A stretch of 64,000 nt of DNA from DATBJG01 sp963790545 (GCA_963790545.1 CAWBPA010000021.1:310001-374000); one strand, 5' to 3'. Numbered from the stretch's first letter, positions 8,196 through 18,955 are shown. Numbers and translations: made by a program. Notes: generated by a model not told the origin, from the letters alone.

Positions 8196-9341
8196 AATCC
8201 ATCCGTTTGCGGGATCGCCAGATTGCCAGGCCGAGTATCCCCACGCCCCAGCGAGCAGGACCAGGGCTTCTCGCCAGAACGTTCGAGACCGACACCCTTG
8301 AGGAACAGCCCGCGGACGATCACGATGAAGTATCTGAGTGGAATCACATACGTGACGTACTGCATGGCCGCCGGCATGTTCTCGATTGGAAAGACAAAAC
8401 CCGAAAGATAGATCATGGGAATGAGAAAGAAGAACGTGGTCGTCATCATCGCCTGCTGCTGCGTCTGCGAGATCGTGGACACAAACAGTCCGAGACCGAG
8501 CGCGGTCAACAGGTAAATGGACGACATCAGAAAGAGCAGCGCAAAGCTTCCCCGCATCGGCACTTCGAACCACAGCAGAACCACCACGAGCGTCAGCGCC
8601 ACGTCGATAATTCCCACGATCGCGTACGGCAGGAGCTTGCCGACAATCAGCTCGAGTCGGCCCAGCGGCGTCACGCTGAGCTGCTCGAGGGTCTCCACCT
8701 CTTTCTCGCGTACGATGGCCATTGAGGACAGGTTCGTGGTCACGACCAGCAGGAGCAGCGCGACGATTCCCGGAAGCATGAAGTAGCGGCTTTCGAGACG
8801 TGAGTTGAACCAGACCCTGACGATCGGTTGAAGACCCGCCGACTGCCGGACCTCGGACGGCAGGTCCGTTCGCCGCCAGGTGGGCAGGAGGTCTGCTCGT
8901 GGCCAGCAACAGCGAATAGTCGTTCACGAGATTCGTCGTGTACCCGAGCGCGACGTTCGTGGAGTTGGCGTCACTGCCATCGGCGACCACCTGTACCACT
9001 GCCGGCCGGCCCTCTCGCACCCGGCGTCCAAAGTCTGGCGGAATCGTGAGTGCCATCCACGCGCGTCGTTCCTCCAGAAACGGATCAATCGCCTCGATGC
9101 TGCCAACGATATCGACAATCGTGAAGTTGGCGGACGCATCGAAACTCCGGATCAGGCCGCGGCTTTCCACCGACCGGTCGCTATCGACAACGAGCACGGG
9201 CACGTTCGTGACGTCCGTCGTGGCCGCATAGCCGAGGACCGTCAGCTGAATCAGCGGAGCGAGAAAGAGCACCGGGAACAGTCGCGGATTCTGCCTCAGC
9301 TCGAGCAGCTCCTTCCACATCACGAACATGATGTTCCGCAT
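8194..9341 (-). CDS. ABC-2 type drug exporter permease (YbhR/YbhS-like), frameshifted
   Basis: The intended protein is about 380 residues: an N-terminal membrane helix, a large extracytoplasmic loop, and five C-terminal membrane helices with the ABC-2 motif A-I-V-R-E-K-E-V-E-T-L-E-Q-L. It is paralogous to the next gene upstream, and the two probably form a heterodimeric permease as YbhR and YbhS do. The start at 9341 lies one base after the stop of that gene. One frameshift lies near 8790-8860, in the linker before the second membrane helix. Two more near 8240-8290 displace the true C-terminus, which reads L-A-I-W-R-S-R-K-R-M-D and stops at 8194-8196. Confidence 0.88.
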
Positions 9342-9342
9342 G

Positions 9343-10458
9343 TCAGCGCCATTCTCTCCGGAGCCGCACGGATGCCAGCCCGAGCACCACCGTCGCAAAG
9401 ACAATCAGCGCGACAAGATCCCTCCAGAACACCTCGATGCCGCTGCCCTTGAGCACGATGCTTCGCAGGGCCGCCAGAAAGTAGCGGGCCGGTACAATCC
9501 GCGTGACGACCTGAATCACCTCCGGCATGCTCGCAATGGGAAAGATGAATCCCGAAAGCATGAGCGTGGGGAGAAACGACACCAGCAACGCCACTTGAAA
9601 TGCCACTTGCTGCGAGTCGGCCACCGTTGACACGAGCAGCCCGAGGCCGAGGGCGCCCACGAGAAACAGCGAGATAGACAGCAGCAGCAGCAACCACGAC
9701 CCACGCATCGGCAGGCCAAAGAGCGCCATCGACGTGAACATCACGATGAGGGCGGAAACCAGCGAGATGCCGAAATAGGGAAGGGTCTTGCCCACCACAT
9801 ACGGAAGCGGTCCGACGGGAGACATCCGGACCTGCTCGATGGTGCCACGCTCTTTTTCACGAACGACCGACAGCGCGGTCGAAATCACAGCCGTAATCAT
9901 CGAGATGTAGGCAATGAGGCCTGGAATGAGGAATAGCGAGCTCCGGAGCTCGGGGTTGTACCAGACGCGCGGCACGACGCTGATGCTCGGGAGAGTCGAG
10001 CGTTGGGTGACACTCGTCACGAGCTCGGCCGACACGCTTCTGACGATGGTCAGGGCATAACCCATGACCGTCGTCGCGGTGTTGGCGTTGTCGCCGTTGA
10101 TCAGGACCTGAACAGGCGCCGGGCGTCCCCTGCGCAGATCGCGTCCCGTCCCCTCCGGAATGACCAGAGCCGCACGAATCTCATTGAGGTTCATCAGCCG
10201 CTCGATCTCCTGCGCGCTGCGAGGTGACGCCACGACGTCGAAGTAGCCGGAATTCGCAAATGCCGACACGAGCCGCCGGCTTTCGGCGCTCGCATCGTGG
10301 TCTTCCACCGCCAACCGTACGTTCCGGATGTCGAAATTGAGGGCGTAGCCGAACAGCAGCAGAAAGAACGCCGGGATGAACAGCAGAATGAGCAGCGTGC
10401 GACGGTCGCGTGCTATTTGCCGAAATTCCTTGACGCCCACAGCCAGCGTCTGTCTCAT
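9343..10458 (-). CDS. ABC-2 type drug exporter permease (YbhS/YbhR-like)
   Basis: An intact 371-residue permease with the same architecture as its downstream paralogue: helix at about 20-42, extracytoplasmic domain to about 175, then five membrane helices. The conserved cytoplasmic motif V-R-E-K-E-R-G-T-I-E-Q follows the second helix. ABC-2 permeases of this group export drugs or lipophilic compounds with help from an HlyD adaptor. The start overlaps the stop of the ATPase gene by four bases, so stoichiometric translation is likely. Confidence 0.93.
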   Translation of the reverse strand: MRQTLAVGVKEFRQIARDRRTLLILLFIPAFFLLLFGYALNFDIRNVRLAVEDHDASAESRRLVSAFANSGYFDVVASPRSAQEIERLMNLNEIRAALVIPEGTGRDLRRGRPAPVQVLINGDNANTATTVMGYALTIVRSVSAELVTSVTQRSTLPSISVVPRVWYNPELRSSLFLIPGLIAYISMITAVISTALSVVREKERGTIEQVRMSPVGPLPYVVGKTLPYFGISLVSALIVMFTSMALFGLPMRGSWLLLLLSISLFLVGALGLGLLVSTVADSQQVAFQVALLVSFLPTLMLSGFIFPIASMPEVIQVVTRIVPARYFLAALRSIVLKGSGIEVFWRDLVALIVFATVVLGLASVRLRREWR

Positions 10459-11385
10459 GCCTCACCTGCCCGCTCAACGACATCCAGAAACACGTCTTCG
10501 AGTGACGGGAGCACGAGCTCCGTTGAACGAACGTCCAGACCCGCGCCGCGCAGTCCATCGCGAATCGAGTCAACGCTCAGGGCCGGCGACCGGAGCACCG
10601 CATGAACGGCCGTCCCGAACACGCTCGTCTTTTCGACGTCCGGAACACGTTCGAGCGCTTTCATGGCCTCCACCGGACTCGGTGTCTGGATTTCAACGAT
10701 GGGACGATCGGCAAAGATGCGCTTGAGCTCGCGGGACGTGCCGAGCGCGACAAGCTTGCCGCCATGCATGATGGCGATGCGATGGCAATGCTCGGCCTCG
10801 TCGAGATAGTGCGTGGTGACCAGAACGGTGACGCCGGTCTTCGCGAGATTCTCGATCAACTTCCAGAACTGCCGCCGAGACACCGGATCCACTCCGCCCG
10901 TCGGTTCGTCGAGAAACAGGATGGACGGCTCATGAAGAATCGCGCAGCCGAGCGCGAGCCGCTGCCGCCATCCGCCGGCCAAATCGCGCGTCAGCGACGA
11001 CTCGCGACCTTTCAGCCCCGCCATATCCAGCACGAATGCGCGTCGCGTGTCGAAGCGCGTCACCAGTCAGTCCGTACAGCCCCGCAAAGAATCGGATGTT
11101 CTGCTCGACCGTCAGCACCTCGTACAGGGAGAACTTCTGGGACATGTAGCCAATGCGCCGCTTGACCGATTCCGGATCGCGCCCCACGTCGATTCCAGCC
11201 ACGGTCGCCTCTCCCGACGTCGGCTTGAGCAGCCCGCACAGCATGCGGATAGTCGTCGACTTGCCCGCGCCGTTGCTTCCCAGAAACCCGAAGATCTCTC
11301 CCTTGTCGACGGAGAAGCTGACGCGATCGACCGCCATGAACTGGCCGAACCGCCGTGTGAGATTGGAGACTGTGATGGCTGGCAT
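10455..11385 (-). CDS. ABC exporter ATP-binding protein (one half of a split YbhF), frameshifted
   Basis: The joined protein is about 309 residues. Walker A is G-S-N-G-A-G-K-S at about 35-42. The signature motif is D-L-A-G-G-W-R-Q-R, with alanine where serine is usual. Walker B is L-F-L-D-E-P-T-G-G-V-D-P, followed by a typical H-loop T-T-H-Y. The C-terminal extension ends in S-L-E-D-V-F-L, the mark of drug-exporting DrrA/YbhF-type ATPases. One frameshift near 11055-11065, after Y-G-L-T-G-D, separates the two halves of the nucleotide-binding domain. The gene overlaps the permease downstream and follows tolC by 12 bases. Confidence 0.9.
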
Positions 11386-11397
11386 CTATTATTCACC

Positions 11398-12764
11398 TCA
11401 CCGCCCGAGCGCCCATCCAGCCGCGCCGACGCCAGTCTCGCGCTCGCGATGGCCCGCGTGCGGTCGAGCTCCGCTTGCAGCAGTGCGAGCTGGGCGTCGA
11501 GTACCTCAATATTGGTCGCCACGCCTGCCGTAAAGCGCTCGCCCACGACGCGTCGAGCTTCGGTCGCGCTGCGAACCCCATCCTCAGCAGCGGGAATCGC
11601 CGCAAGGGCAGATTCCAGATCAAGGCGTCGTTGACGCACCTCAGACGTGAGTGTCGTGTCAAAGTCGAGCAATCGCTCTTCAACCGCGCGGCGCTGGGCA
11701 ACGGCTTCCGCGAGTTCAGCCTTGATCCGATCACCGTCCCAGAGCGTCCAGTTCACATTGAGACCCAGGTCCCAGGACGACTGCCACTCATCCGCTCGGG
11801 GGAAGATCCTCGGATTCGGCCGCGCGTAGTCATAGCCGCCCGTGACCGCCATCATCGGAAGACGACCGGCTGCGACGGCGACCTCGCGCTCGCGGGCGCT
11901 CTGAATCCTGTTGTCCAGGGCTCGTCGCTCCGAACGTTCGGTCCGCGCCTCGCCCACCTGTGCCTCGAAGGCCGCCCTCGCGGCCGGCGGCGGATCGAGC
12001 GCGGCGGCGATTTCAATTGGCGCATCCGGTGAGATATCAGTCAACCGCCGCAGCTCAGTCCTCGATACCTCGAGCTGGTTCCTTGCCTCGATGAGCAGCA
12101 CCTGCTCGCGCGATCGCTGGGCCTCGGTTGACAGCACATCATTCGGTGGCACCAGCCCGACACTCAAACGGTTGCGCACGTCGGTGAGATGAGACTCCAC
12201 GCTGGTAACCGAGTCCTCGAGAACCTGCACGGCCGCCTGGGCGGTTACGATCGACCAGAACGCACGGGTGATCTCCAGCCGCAGGTCCGCCTCTGCGGTG
12301 AGCCGATCCTGGCCAAGTGCGCTGGCTTCGGCGCGTGCGGCCCGTTCGAGCGCATCGGTTCGTCCCCCGGAATAGATTGGCCACTGCAGGTCAATCCGTG
12401 TTCTGAGGTTGTCCGGCACGTCGGGATAGAGCACGCGCGGCAGCTGACCGGCCACACCAGGCACGATGAACGGGGTTACGTGATTCGTGCGCGTGTACCC
12501 GCCCTGAAGGGAGACGATCGGCCTGTCGGCCGCACCGCGTGCGTCACCTGCGGCGTCGGCGGCCATTCGCCGGGCATCCAGTTCAGCCAGTCGATGGCTG
12601 GCCTGAAGACCGCGAGCAAGGGCTTCATCGAGCGTCAGGCGAATGGGCTCCTGAGCGTCGACCGTTACAGCCGGCAACATCACCGTCGAGATGAGCATGA
12701 TCACTCTCAAAAGCAGCCCTCTCGGTTGCCACCCCATCTTCCCTGTCATGCCCATCGTCCCCAT
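11398..12764 (-). CDS. TolC-family outer-membrane efflux protein, frameshift near the end
   Basis: A protein of about 455 residues: signal peptide (about 12-40, cleaved after V-D-A-Q), then two repeats of long periplasmic helices and outer-membrane strands typical of TolC. It provides the exit duct of the tripartite exporter. A missing base near 11413 hides the natural ending L-D-W-A-L-G-R followed by TGA at 11398-11400; as deposited, the frame runs on into the ATPase gene. Several in-frame ATGs lie in a GATGGGGA-rich repeat at the 5' end. The one at 12764 is preferred because GGAGG precedes it at good spacing, but 12737 is possible. tolC between two ATPase genes of one exporter is unusual. 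Confidence 0.88.
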
Positions 12765-12786
12765 CTGCCTTATCCTCCCCATCCGC

Positions 12787-13707
12787 CTAACTTCCAATGC
12801 GCGCAATGAACACGTCCTCCAACGAGGTTGGAATCGGTCGAAGCGTAAAGTCGCGAGCGCCAGCCGCCACGAAGGCTGCTCGCAGGCGGTCGATCTCTCC
12901 AGGCGGAGCCTGCGGGCTCAATCGAACGTGCACCCGCTCGCCGAACATCTGCACATCCTCGACGTGGGCCTGGCCTCCCGCGAGGGCGGCCGCGCGATCG
13001 GGAGGGTCGGTGACGATTTCGACGACCTGGCCTGGAAGACTCGAACGGAGAACGGCCGGCGTGTCGACGGCCAGCGCCCGTCCGTCGTGAATCAGCGCCA
13101 CCCGGGAACAACGCTCTGCCTCGTCGAGGTACGGCGTTGCCATGACAATGGTGATTCCCCGCGAAAGGAACTCCGACAAGAGCATCCAGAGTTCTCGGCG
13201 CGAGACCGGGTCGACTCCGGTTGTCGGCTCGTCGAGGATGAGGAGTTGCGGTTCATGAATCAGCGTGCAGGCGAGTGCCAGCTTCTGTTTCATACCGCCC
13301 GACAGCCGATCGGCCAGTCGCGCGCGGAACGGGGTGAGGTGCGTGATGTCGAGCAGCCGGTCGCGGCGGGAGCGGTAATGACGGACTCCGTGAATCTCCG
13401 CAAAGAACGCGAGATTCTCGTCGATGCTCAAGTCGCCATAGAGGCTGAAACGCTGCGACAGGTAACCCACTTCGCGTGTCATCGCATGGTGATCGCCAGC
13501 CGGATCGCGACCAAGCACGCGAATCGTCCCGGCTTCCGGCCTGATCAGACCGCACATCAGTCGCGCGGCCGTCGTCTTTCCAGCGCCGTCGGGACCGATC
13601 AGTCCGAACATTTCGCCACGACCGATCACCAGAGACAGGCCGCGCAGCGCAAGCGTCGACCCATAGCGCTTCTCGACACGATCGAATGCAATTGCGGCAT
13701 CAGTCAT
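12787..13707 (-). CDS. ABC exporter ATP-binding protein (other half of a split YbhF)
   Basis: An intact 306-residue ATPase with Walker A G-P-D-G-A-G-K-T-T, signature L-S-G-G-M-K-Q-K, Walker B L-L-I-L-D-E-P-T-T-G-V-D-P, and the C-terminal S-L-E-D-V-F ending of drug-export ATPases. It is paralogous to the product of 10455-11385. In E. coli one YbhF polypeptide carries both nucleotide-binding domains; here they are separate genes with tolC between them. It lies 19 bases after the HlyD adaptor gene. Confidence 0.93.
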   Translation of the reverse strand: MTDAAIAFDRVEKRYGSTLALRGLSLVIGRGEMFGLIGPDGAGKTTAARLMCGLIRPEAGTIRVLGRDPAGDHHAMTREVGYLSQRFSLYGDLSIDENLAFFAEIHGVRHYRSRRDRLLDITHLTPFRARLADRLSGGMKQKLALACTLIHEPQLLILDEPTTGVDPVSRRELWMLLSEFLSRGITIVMATPYLDEAERCSRVALIHDGRALAVDTPAVLRSSLPGQVVEIVTDPPDRAAALAGGQAHVEDVQMFGERVHVRLSPQAPPGEIDRLRAAFVAAGARDFTLRPIPTSLEDVFIARIGS

Positions 13708-13726
13708 GACAGGTGTCCGAACCGCC

Positions 13727-14746
13727 TCAGGATTGAAACGGAATTTCGGCTTCGACGGGCATCCCTTCTTTCAGCACGCCTTCACGGTTGTCGACCGCAA
13801 TCTTCACGCGATAGACGAGCTTCGAGCGCTCTTCCGCTGTCTGCACGTTCCGTGGCGTGAATTCGGCCTTCGATGAAATGAAGCTGACTTTGCCCGGGAT
13901 TCCTGGGCCGCCGGCGTCTGTGTACAGCTGGCGGTTTGCCGAGGCGCAACCGTGGCACGTCGGGCTCGTCCACAAACACCTCGGCCCACGCATGATCGAG
14001 ATCGATCACGACGAGCAGCGGCGTGCGTGGCGCGATCACTTCTCCAGGCTGAGCCAGCTTCTCGGTGACCACGCCGTCAACCGGCGCGCGGACCGTCAGA
14101 TCGTCGAGGTTTTTCTGAAGTGCGGCAATCTGTGCATCTCCGACCGCCACACGTGCGCGTGCGGCCTGGATCTCCTCAGCTCGACACCCGCACGCACTCG
14201 CGCCAGGTTTTCACGCGCCGCCCGTTCGCGCTCACGCGCCGCCTCGACGCGCTGCCGGCCGACATCCCGCTGCGTTGTCGCGTCATCCCGCTGCTTCTGC
14301 GATCCCGAATTGGACCGCAGCAACGCCTCGAAGCGTTCGAGATCCATGTCCGCGGCCTTGAGCTCGGCCTCGGCCGCGCTGGTTTCGGCGCGGGCACTCT
14401 CCACGTTCGCGGCCGCCTGGCGAATCTCTTCCGGACGGGCGCCTGCCTGGAGCAGCTTCAATTGCGCAACCGCGTGCTCACGTTCGGCCGCGGCGCGCTG
14501 GAGGGCGAAGTCGAGATCTCTCGTGTCGAACTTCGCGACCACGTCATCTCGACGAACGCGGTCGCCTTCCTCCTTCGTCACCTCGACGAGGCGGCCTCCA
14601 GCCTCTCCAGCAATCTCGACCGAGGTCGCCTCGACCTGGCCAGATACCCGCGCACGATCGCGTGGGCCCCTGTCGGCACAGGCGGAAAGCCCACAGAGGA
14701 GGACCGGAATCAGCGCGGGAAGCCAACGGATGCGTGCTATTCGCAT
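13727..14746 (-). CDS. HlyD-family membrane fusion lipoprotein (YbhG-like), frameshifted
   Basis: The joined protein is about 335 residues. The N-terminus has a lipoprotein signal (L-L-C-G-L-S-A-C), so it is probably anchored by lipid to the inner membrane. A biotinyl-like half (G-Q-V-E-A-T-S-V) precedes a long coiled-coil hairpin, and the second half is D-L-T-V-R-A-P-V-D-G-V-V, as in HlyD/YbhG adaptors. It links the ABC-2 permeases to TolC. Frameshifts near 14160 and 13940 break the barrel region; all parts are readable across the three frames, so a working protein is likely in the real genome. Confidence 0.9.
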
Positions 14747-14773
14747 GGACTGTCCTCAAGACCGCAATACCGC

Positions 14774-14795
14774 CGCGGGGGTTACAGCCCCCGCG
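14774..14795. repeat. GC-rich hairpin between tetR and the HlyD gene
   Basis: An 8-bp perfect stem (14774-14781 with 14788-14795, CGCGGGGG/CCCCCGCG) with a six-base loop TTACAG. It overlaps the very end of the tetR reading frame, 28 bases upstream of the HlyD start, so it may set relative expression of regulator and exporter. Confidence 0.6.
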
Positions 14796-15437
14796 CCACA
14801 ACTCGATCAACCGACGTCAGGCGACGGTGCCAGCATCCTCGCGCGGTCTTCTGAAGATGGTTCACCAGGAGGTCGCGGTCGACGTCGGGCAGTTCTGCGA
14901 TCCCGAGTTTCGTGATGCGTTCACGAACGGGCGCCGAGACTCGGAACATGACGAGGGGCCCGAGCAGGCTGAAATAGGCCAGGGCGGGATGCATGGGCGC
15001 GAACTCTCCTTGCTGCACCCCCTCCGCGATGATGCCACTGACCAGCCCCGAAGATACGGGCCGTGGGCTTGGAGCGTGTCCTGCCCGAGATGTCGTCCCC
15101 CCTCGGCCAGCTCGCGCATCAGAATGGGCAAAAAGTGCGGGTGGTCGCCGGTGGCTTCGACGAGCGCTTCGACCACGCCATCGAGCTTGGCGCGCGCACT
15201 CTCATGACGCGCCGCAATGTTCACAACGCGGTCACCGACGGGGAGATACACCTCACGCAGAATGGCCGTATAGAGGGCGAGCTTGCTCTTGAAGTGGTAG
15301 TAGATCATGGCCTTGTTGACGCGGGCGCGCCGGGGCAATGCGATCGACGCCGGCGGCAGCAAACCCGCGGGCGGCAAACTAGCCCAAGCGGCCTGGAGGA
15401 TCCGGTCGCGGGTGGCAGGGCGACGGGGAGCGGCCAT
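14782..15437 (-). CDS. TetR-family transcriptional repressor (CecR-like), frameshifted
   Basis: The joined protein is about 217 residues, a normal TetR length. The N-terminal helix-turn-helix is recognisable: R-D-R-I-L-Q-A-A, then F-A-A-R-G-F-A-A-A-G-V-D-R-I-A in the neighbouring frame, then R-R-A-R-V-N-K-A-M-I-Y-Y-H-F back in the first frame. This is a compensating pair of indels inside the DNA-binding domain. A third indel near 15030 splits the ligand-binding domain. In E. coli CecR (YbiH) controls ybhGFSR, and the order regulator-HlyD-ATPase-permeases is the same here. A perfect palindrome lies just upstream of the start and probably serves for autorepression and control of the exporter. 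Confidence 0.88.
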
Positions 15438-15440
15438 AAT

Positions 15441-15458
15441 TAACTAACCGGTTAGTTA
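15441..15458. promoter_or_regulatory. 18-bp palindromic operator of the TetR repressor
   Basis: TAACTAACCGGTTAGTTA is a perfect 18-bp palindrome ending three bases upstream of the tetR start codon. TetR-family dimers commonly bind such AT-flanked ACCGGT palindromes. The divergent epimerase gene starts 75 bases away, so the site could affect both directions. Confidence 0.8.
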
Positions 15459-15532
15459 TTACCCCCTAGTAGAGCCCAGACCCCTCGGCCCCGTCAAGCC
15501 CCACCGACGCCACACCTGCGTACAATGCCCCG

Positions 15533-16494
15533 ATGCTGATTGCCATCGCCGGCGGCACGGGATTCCTCGGACAGCCGCTCGCCACGGCTCTCGCCGCCGA
15601 GGGCCATGCGATCCTCGTGCTCACACGCAACAGCACGACTCGCACAGTCAGCAATCCCCCGTCGGCGGAATCGATGGCGCACGTCGAGGTGGAAGCCGGA
15701 CGGGAGGGCAGGTCCGTGGAGCCGAGCGCTCGAAGGCGCCGGTGCCCTAGATGAATCTGGCGGGGGAATCAATTGCGTCCCGGCGCTGGAGCTCCGCTCA
15801 GAAAGCCTCTCGAGATCATCGACAGTCGGCGCGATGCCACCAAAAGCCTCGTTGCGGCCATCGGCCAAGTAGTTGCCAGGAAACCGCCAACGGTGTTCAT
15901 CAGCGCGTCGGCCATCGGCTATTACGGTGACCGAGGATCCATCGGGAGAATTAGCCGAGCAGTCCGCACCTGGCTCTGACTTCCTTGGCAAATCTGGCGG
16001 TCGAGTGGGAACGCCACGCGTTGCAGGCGCAGAGTCCTCAAACACGGGTTGCGCTAGTCCGGACCGAAGGGATCGTCCTGGACCCCCACGGCGGCGCGCT
16101 CGCCAGAATGGTCGTTCCCGTTCAAAGCATTTGCCGGAGGTCCGCTCGGGTCAGGTCGACAGTACCATGTCGTTGGATACCACCGCGGCGACTGGCTGGC
16201 CCTGTTGCGATGGATGATCACCCATGAGGTCCGTCTCGGGACAAAATGGATGCCGGCTCCGCGCCCACGCCGGTGACCAACGGGGAGTTTTCAAAACAGC
16301 TTGGTCGCGCGCTCGGGCGACCGAGCCTGCTGCCGGCGCCACCCTTTGCGCTGCGACTGCTTCTCGGCCAATGGGCGAGCCCTGTACTTGCCAGCCAACG
16401 GGTTCTGCTGCAAGGGCAGAGTCGCTCAGGGTTTCAGTTCTCGCATCCGCAGCTCGGCCCGGCGCTCGAGGCGCTCTTTACAGCTCGAATTTGA
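15533..16494 (+). CDS. NAD-dependent sugar epimerase of the YfcH/TIGR01777 type, heavily frameshifted
   Basis: Read across frames this is about 310 residues. It begins with the Rossmann motif I-A-G-G-T-G-F-L-G (residues 4-12), continues with S-A-S-A-I-G-Y-Y-G and V-A-L-V-R-T-x-G-I-V-L-D, and ends with the DUF1731 region (L-P-A-P-P-F-A-L-R-L-L-L-G). That order is specific to the YfcH-like epimerase family, whose substrate is unknown. At least five one-base indels lie between about 15630 and 16410. The start ATG at 15533 is directly followed by the Rossmann strand. It is divergent from the TetR operon. Confidence 0.85.
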
Positions 16495-16521
16495 TCGCTC
16501 TGCCCCCGGGAGTGAACGACC

Positions 16522-17524
16522 ATGAAACGCACAAACCTCCGCCGCTTGCTCGTCCTGCTGATCGTGGCTCGCCGTTGCCGTGCCGATGTCAGCCGCGGTG
16601 AAGACAGAAGAGAAGACGCTACTCAAGTTCTCAGGCATGCTCGGTCGCGTGGTCGGCCTGTTCGGTGGCAAGGCCGCCAAGGACGGGGTCGTATTCACGG
16701 TGGCCGTCAACGGCCAGCGCAAGGCTCGGTTGAACGACACGAACGGTCAGATCATCGATTTGGCTGAAGAGAAAGTCTACGATCTGGATATCGAACGAAA
16801 GACCTATGCCGTCCCGCGTTCGATGAACTGCGCAGACGCCTCAAGGAAGCACAGGCGAAGGCTCAGGAACAGGCCCAGAAGGTCGACCCCGAAGAGAAGA
16901 AGAAGGCCGACGAAGCCGGGCAGGAAATCGATGTCGACTTCGACGTCAAGGATACCGGTCAGCGGAAATCGGTGAACGGCTTCGAAGCCCGTCAGGTCAT
17001 TGCCACCGTCACGGTTCGCGAGAAGGGAAAGACGCTGGAAGACAGCGGTGGTCTGATGCTGACATCAGACATGTGGCTGACACCAACGATCCAGACGCTC
17101 ACGGAAATCACCGATTTCGACCGGCGCTACTGGGAAAAGATCGCGGGCCCCATGGTGGGCGATTTCCAGCAGATGGCGGCGGCCATGGCCATGTATCCTT
17201 CCTCAAGAACGCCCTCGCCCGACTAGAACAGGAAAAGGTCAAGACCGACGGAACCGCTGTCATGACAACGGTCACCGTGGATGCGGTGAAGAGCAAGGAG
17301 GAGATGGCGAAGCCGCAGTCGTCGGAACCTGCACCAACCAGTTTGGGCGGCCTGCTTGGCGGTCTCGGCAGACGCGGGGATCGAAGCCCGCGTCGGAGAA
17401 GCCGGCGACGGAGAAACCAGCACGCAGCACCTTCATGACGTCCACCCACGAGGTGCTCAGGGTTTCAACGGACGTGACCGATGCCGAAGTGGCGATTCCA
17501 GCTGGTTTCAAAGAAAAGAAATAG
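16522..17524 (+). CDS. Exported protein of unknown function, frameshifted
   Basis: The joined protein is about 330 residues with a signal peptide at 1-25 (M-K-R-T-N-L-R-R then a hydrophobic core ending in A-V-P-M-S-A-A). It has a beta-rich region (V-V-F-T-V-A-V-N-G-Q, then D-L-D-I-E-R-K-T-Y), a charged helical linker, a conserved-looking segment R-Y-W-E-K-I-A-G-P-M-V-G-D, and a C-terminal low-complexity region ending in G-F-K-E-K-K. It loosely resembles DUF4412-type proteins, but I would not assign a function. Four or more indels lie near 16575, 16815, 17200 and 17380. It begins 27 bases after the epimerase. Confidence 0.7.
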
Positions 17525-17536
17525 CACAGGACGTAG

Positions 17537-17557
17537 CGCGGGGCTTCAGCACCCGCG
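17537..17557. terminator. Hairpin between two convergent genes
   Basis: CGCGGG (17537-17542) pairs with CCCGCG (17552-17557) around a GCTTCAG-containing loop, 12 bases after one stop codon and 22 bases before the opposing one. No U-tract follows. The GTAGCG...GGCTTCAGC part resembles the arms of the 8115-8195 repeat, so it may be a degenerate member of that family. Confidence 0.45.
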
Positions 17558-17579
17558 TCACGCATTCGGAACGTCGTTC

Positions 17580-18910
17580 TTACCGCGCGATATTGAGGTT
17601 TGCCGCCTTGCCACCCGAATGCGGGAGGGCCACATACGGGAACGCCGTGCGGAACGGGACGTCGTTCGCATCAACGCCGTCACCAAGCGTCGTCCTCACG
17701 CCGGTCAAGACACCCACCATCACCTGTTCGGCAATGTCGACAACGTCATCGCTCAGTCGACGACCATTCGGGAAGCCGGCGGGATCGCCGCCAACCACGC
17801 CGAGCCGGTGAGGACTGTCCGAAGGGAGCACGTCGGTGTTGAGCCGCAACATTTCGGACGCCCTCACGTTCGGCGGTTGGTTCAAACCTGAACGCCCGTC
17901 AGAAATGCGGCAACCGGATCGTTTCGCGGCGTCGGCGGCGCGGCAATCCCGTAGACGGCCTGTAGCAACTTGGGAAGTTCGGGGTCCAGCACATACGGCG
18001 CAAACTGACCATCGTCTGACCGGTCGGCTGCCATTCCAGCGATCCTTTTGTCCGACCGGAATCACAACCTCGTTCACGAGTGGGCTTCCAAGGCGGGACA
18101 CCTGCACGAAGCTTCCTGAAACGGTCTCCGTACCGGACGAGCGCGTCGTCACCGGCAGGCCGACTGGATGTCGCCCAAACGCCAATGACCGGGCTGGAAT
18201 CCACGAAGGGCCATCTTTGGTACCTGCAGAGCAATCGTGTGCACGTTGAAGCCCGCAAGGCTGTCCGTGCCCGCTTCTGAGAGGTTGGCGCCATACAGAA
18301 GATCGAACACGCGGAGGTCGAGGAAGAACGGATCGTCGTCTGGCCAGCGAATACCAGCCCTGACCCCACGACCTCGTTGAAGCCGTAAATTCCGCTACCG
18401 AAGCCTCCGTAGTTCGGTGTCGAGGCCTGACCAACATTGTCCGGCATCGTCAGCATCGGGCCGGCGGTCGAGACGGCCTGTCCCGCGGCATTGAGCTTGG
18501 TCACCGTGTAGGTCTGGGTGAAGTTGCGGTTCGGGTCGTCCAGCGACCTGATGGGACCGGTGTTGTACAGGAACGTATTGGGGTTCCGTATCTGACTGGT
18601 GAAACGAAATTGGTAGGTAATGTCCTCGACGGCGTCACCCGTATTGTCGATCTTGATCTCGTAGAGAACGTTGTCGCCGAACTTGTAGAAATTGGGTCCA
18701 CCTGCGGGATTCTCGAACGGCAGCCAGGAGGTGATCAACGTCACGGTATCGGGTCTGTCCGGACTGACAAACGCGTACACGTCCGTGCCATCCGCCTGAG
18801 GATCCTGACTGATCAGAAGGTGCTTCACGATGGCTGGAAGCCTTGCCAGGCATGAAGGCCCAGGCCACGAGCCATGCTGCTATCGCGGCAATTGTAAGAG
18901 TTTTCTTCAC
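17580..18910 (-). CDS. Exported DUF4331 protein, frameshifted
   Basis: The joined protein is about 440 residues. A GTG start at 18910, preceded by AGGAGG, gives a signal peptide (M-K-K-T-L-T-I then an alanine/tryptophan-rich core ending G-K-A-S-S-H-R-E-A-P). The S-H-R-E-A-P start and D-P-Q-A-D-G-T-D-V-Y-A-F-V-S-P-D segment are hallmarks of DUF4331. The mature part is beta-rich, with the ending H-S-G-G-K-A-A-N-L-N-I-A-R. At least four frameshifts lie between about 17870 and 18830. Its function is unknown. It follows a sigma/anti-sigma pair on the same strand and is their likeliest target. Confidence 0.85.
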
Positions 18911-18955
18911 GGGGTCCTCCTCGCCTGCTCTACGGCGGCGGAAGGACGATGGATC

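Noticed and set aside
15441..15458. Palindrome as a recombination or attachment site
   Set aside because: No integrase or repeated copy nearby; the position next to tetR fits an operator better.
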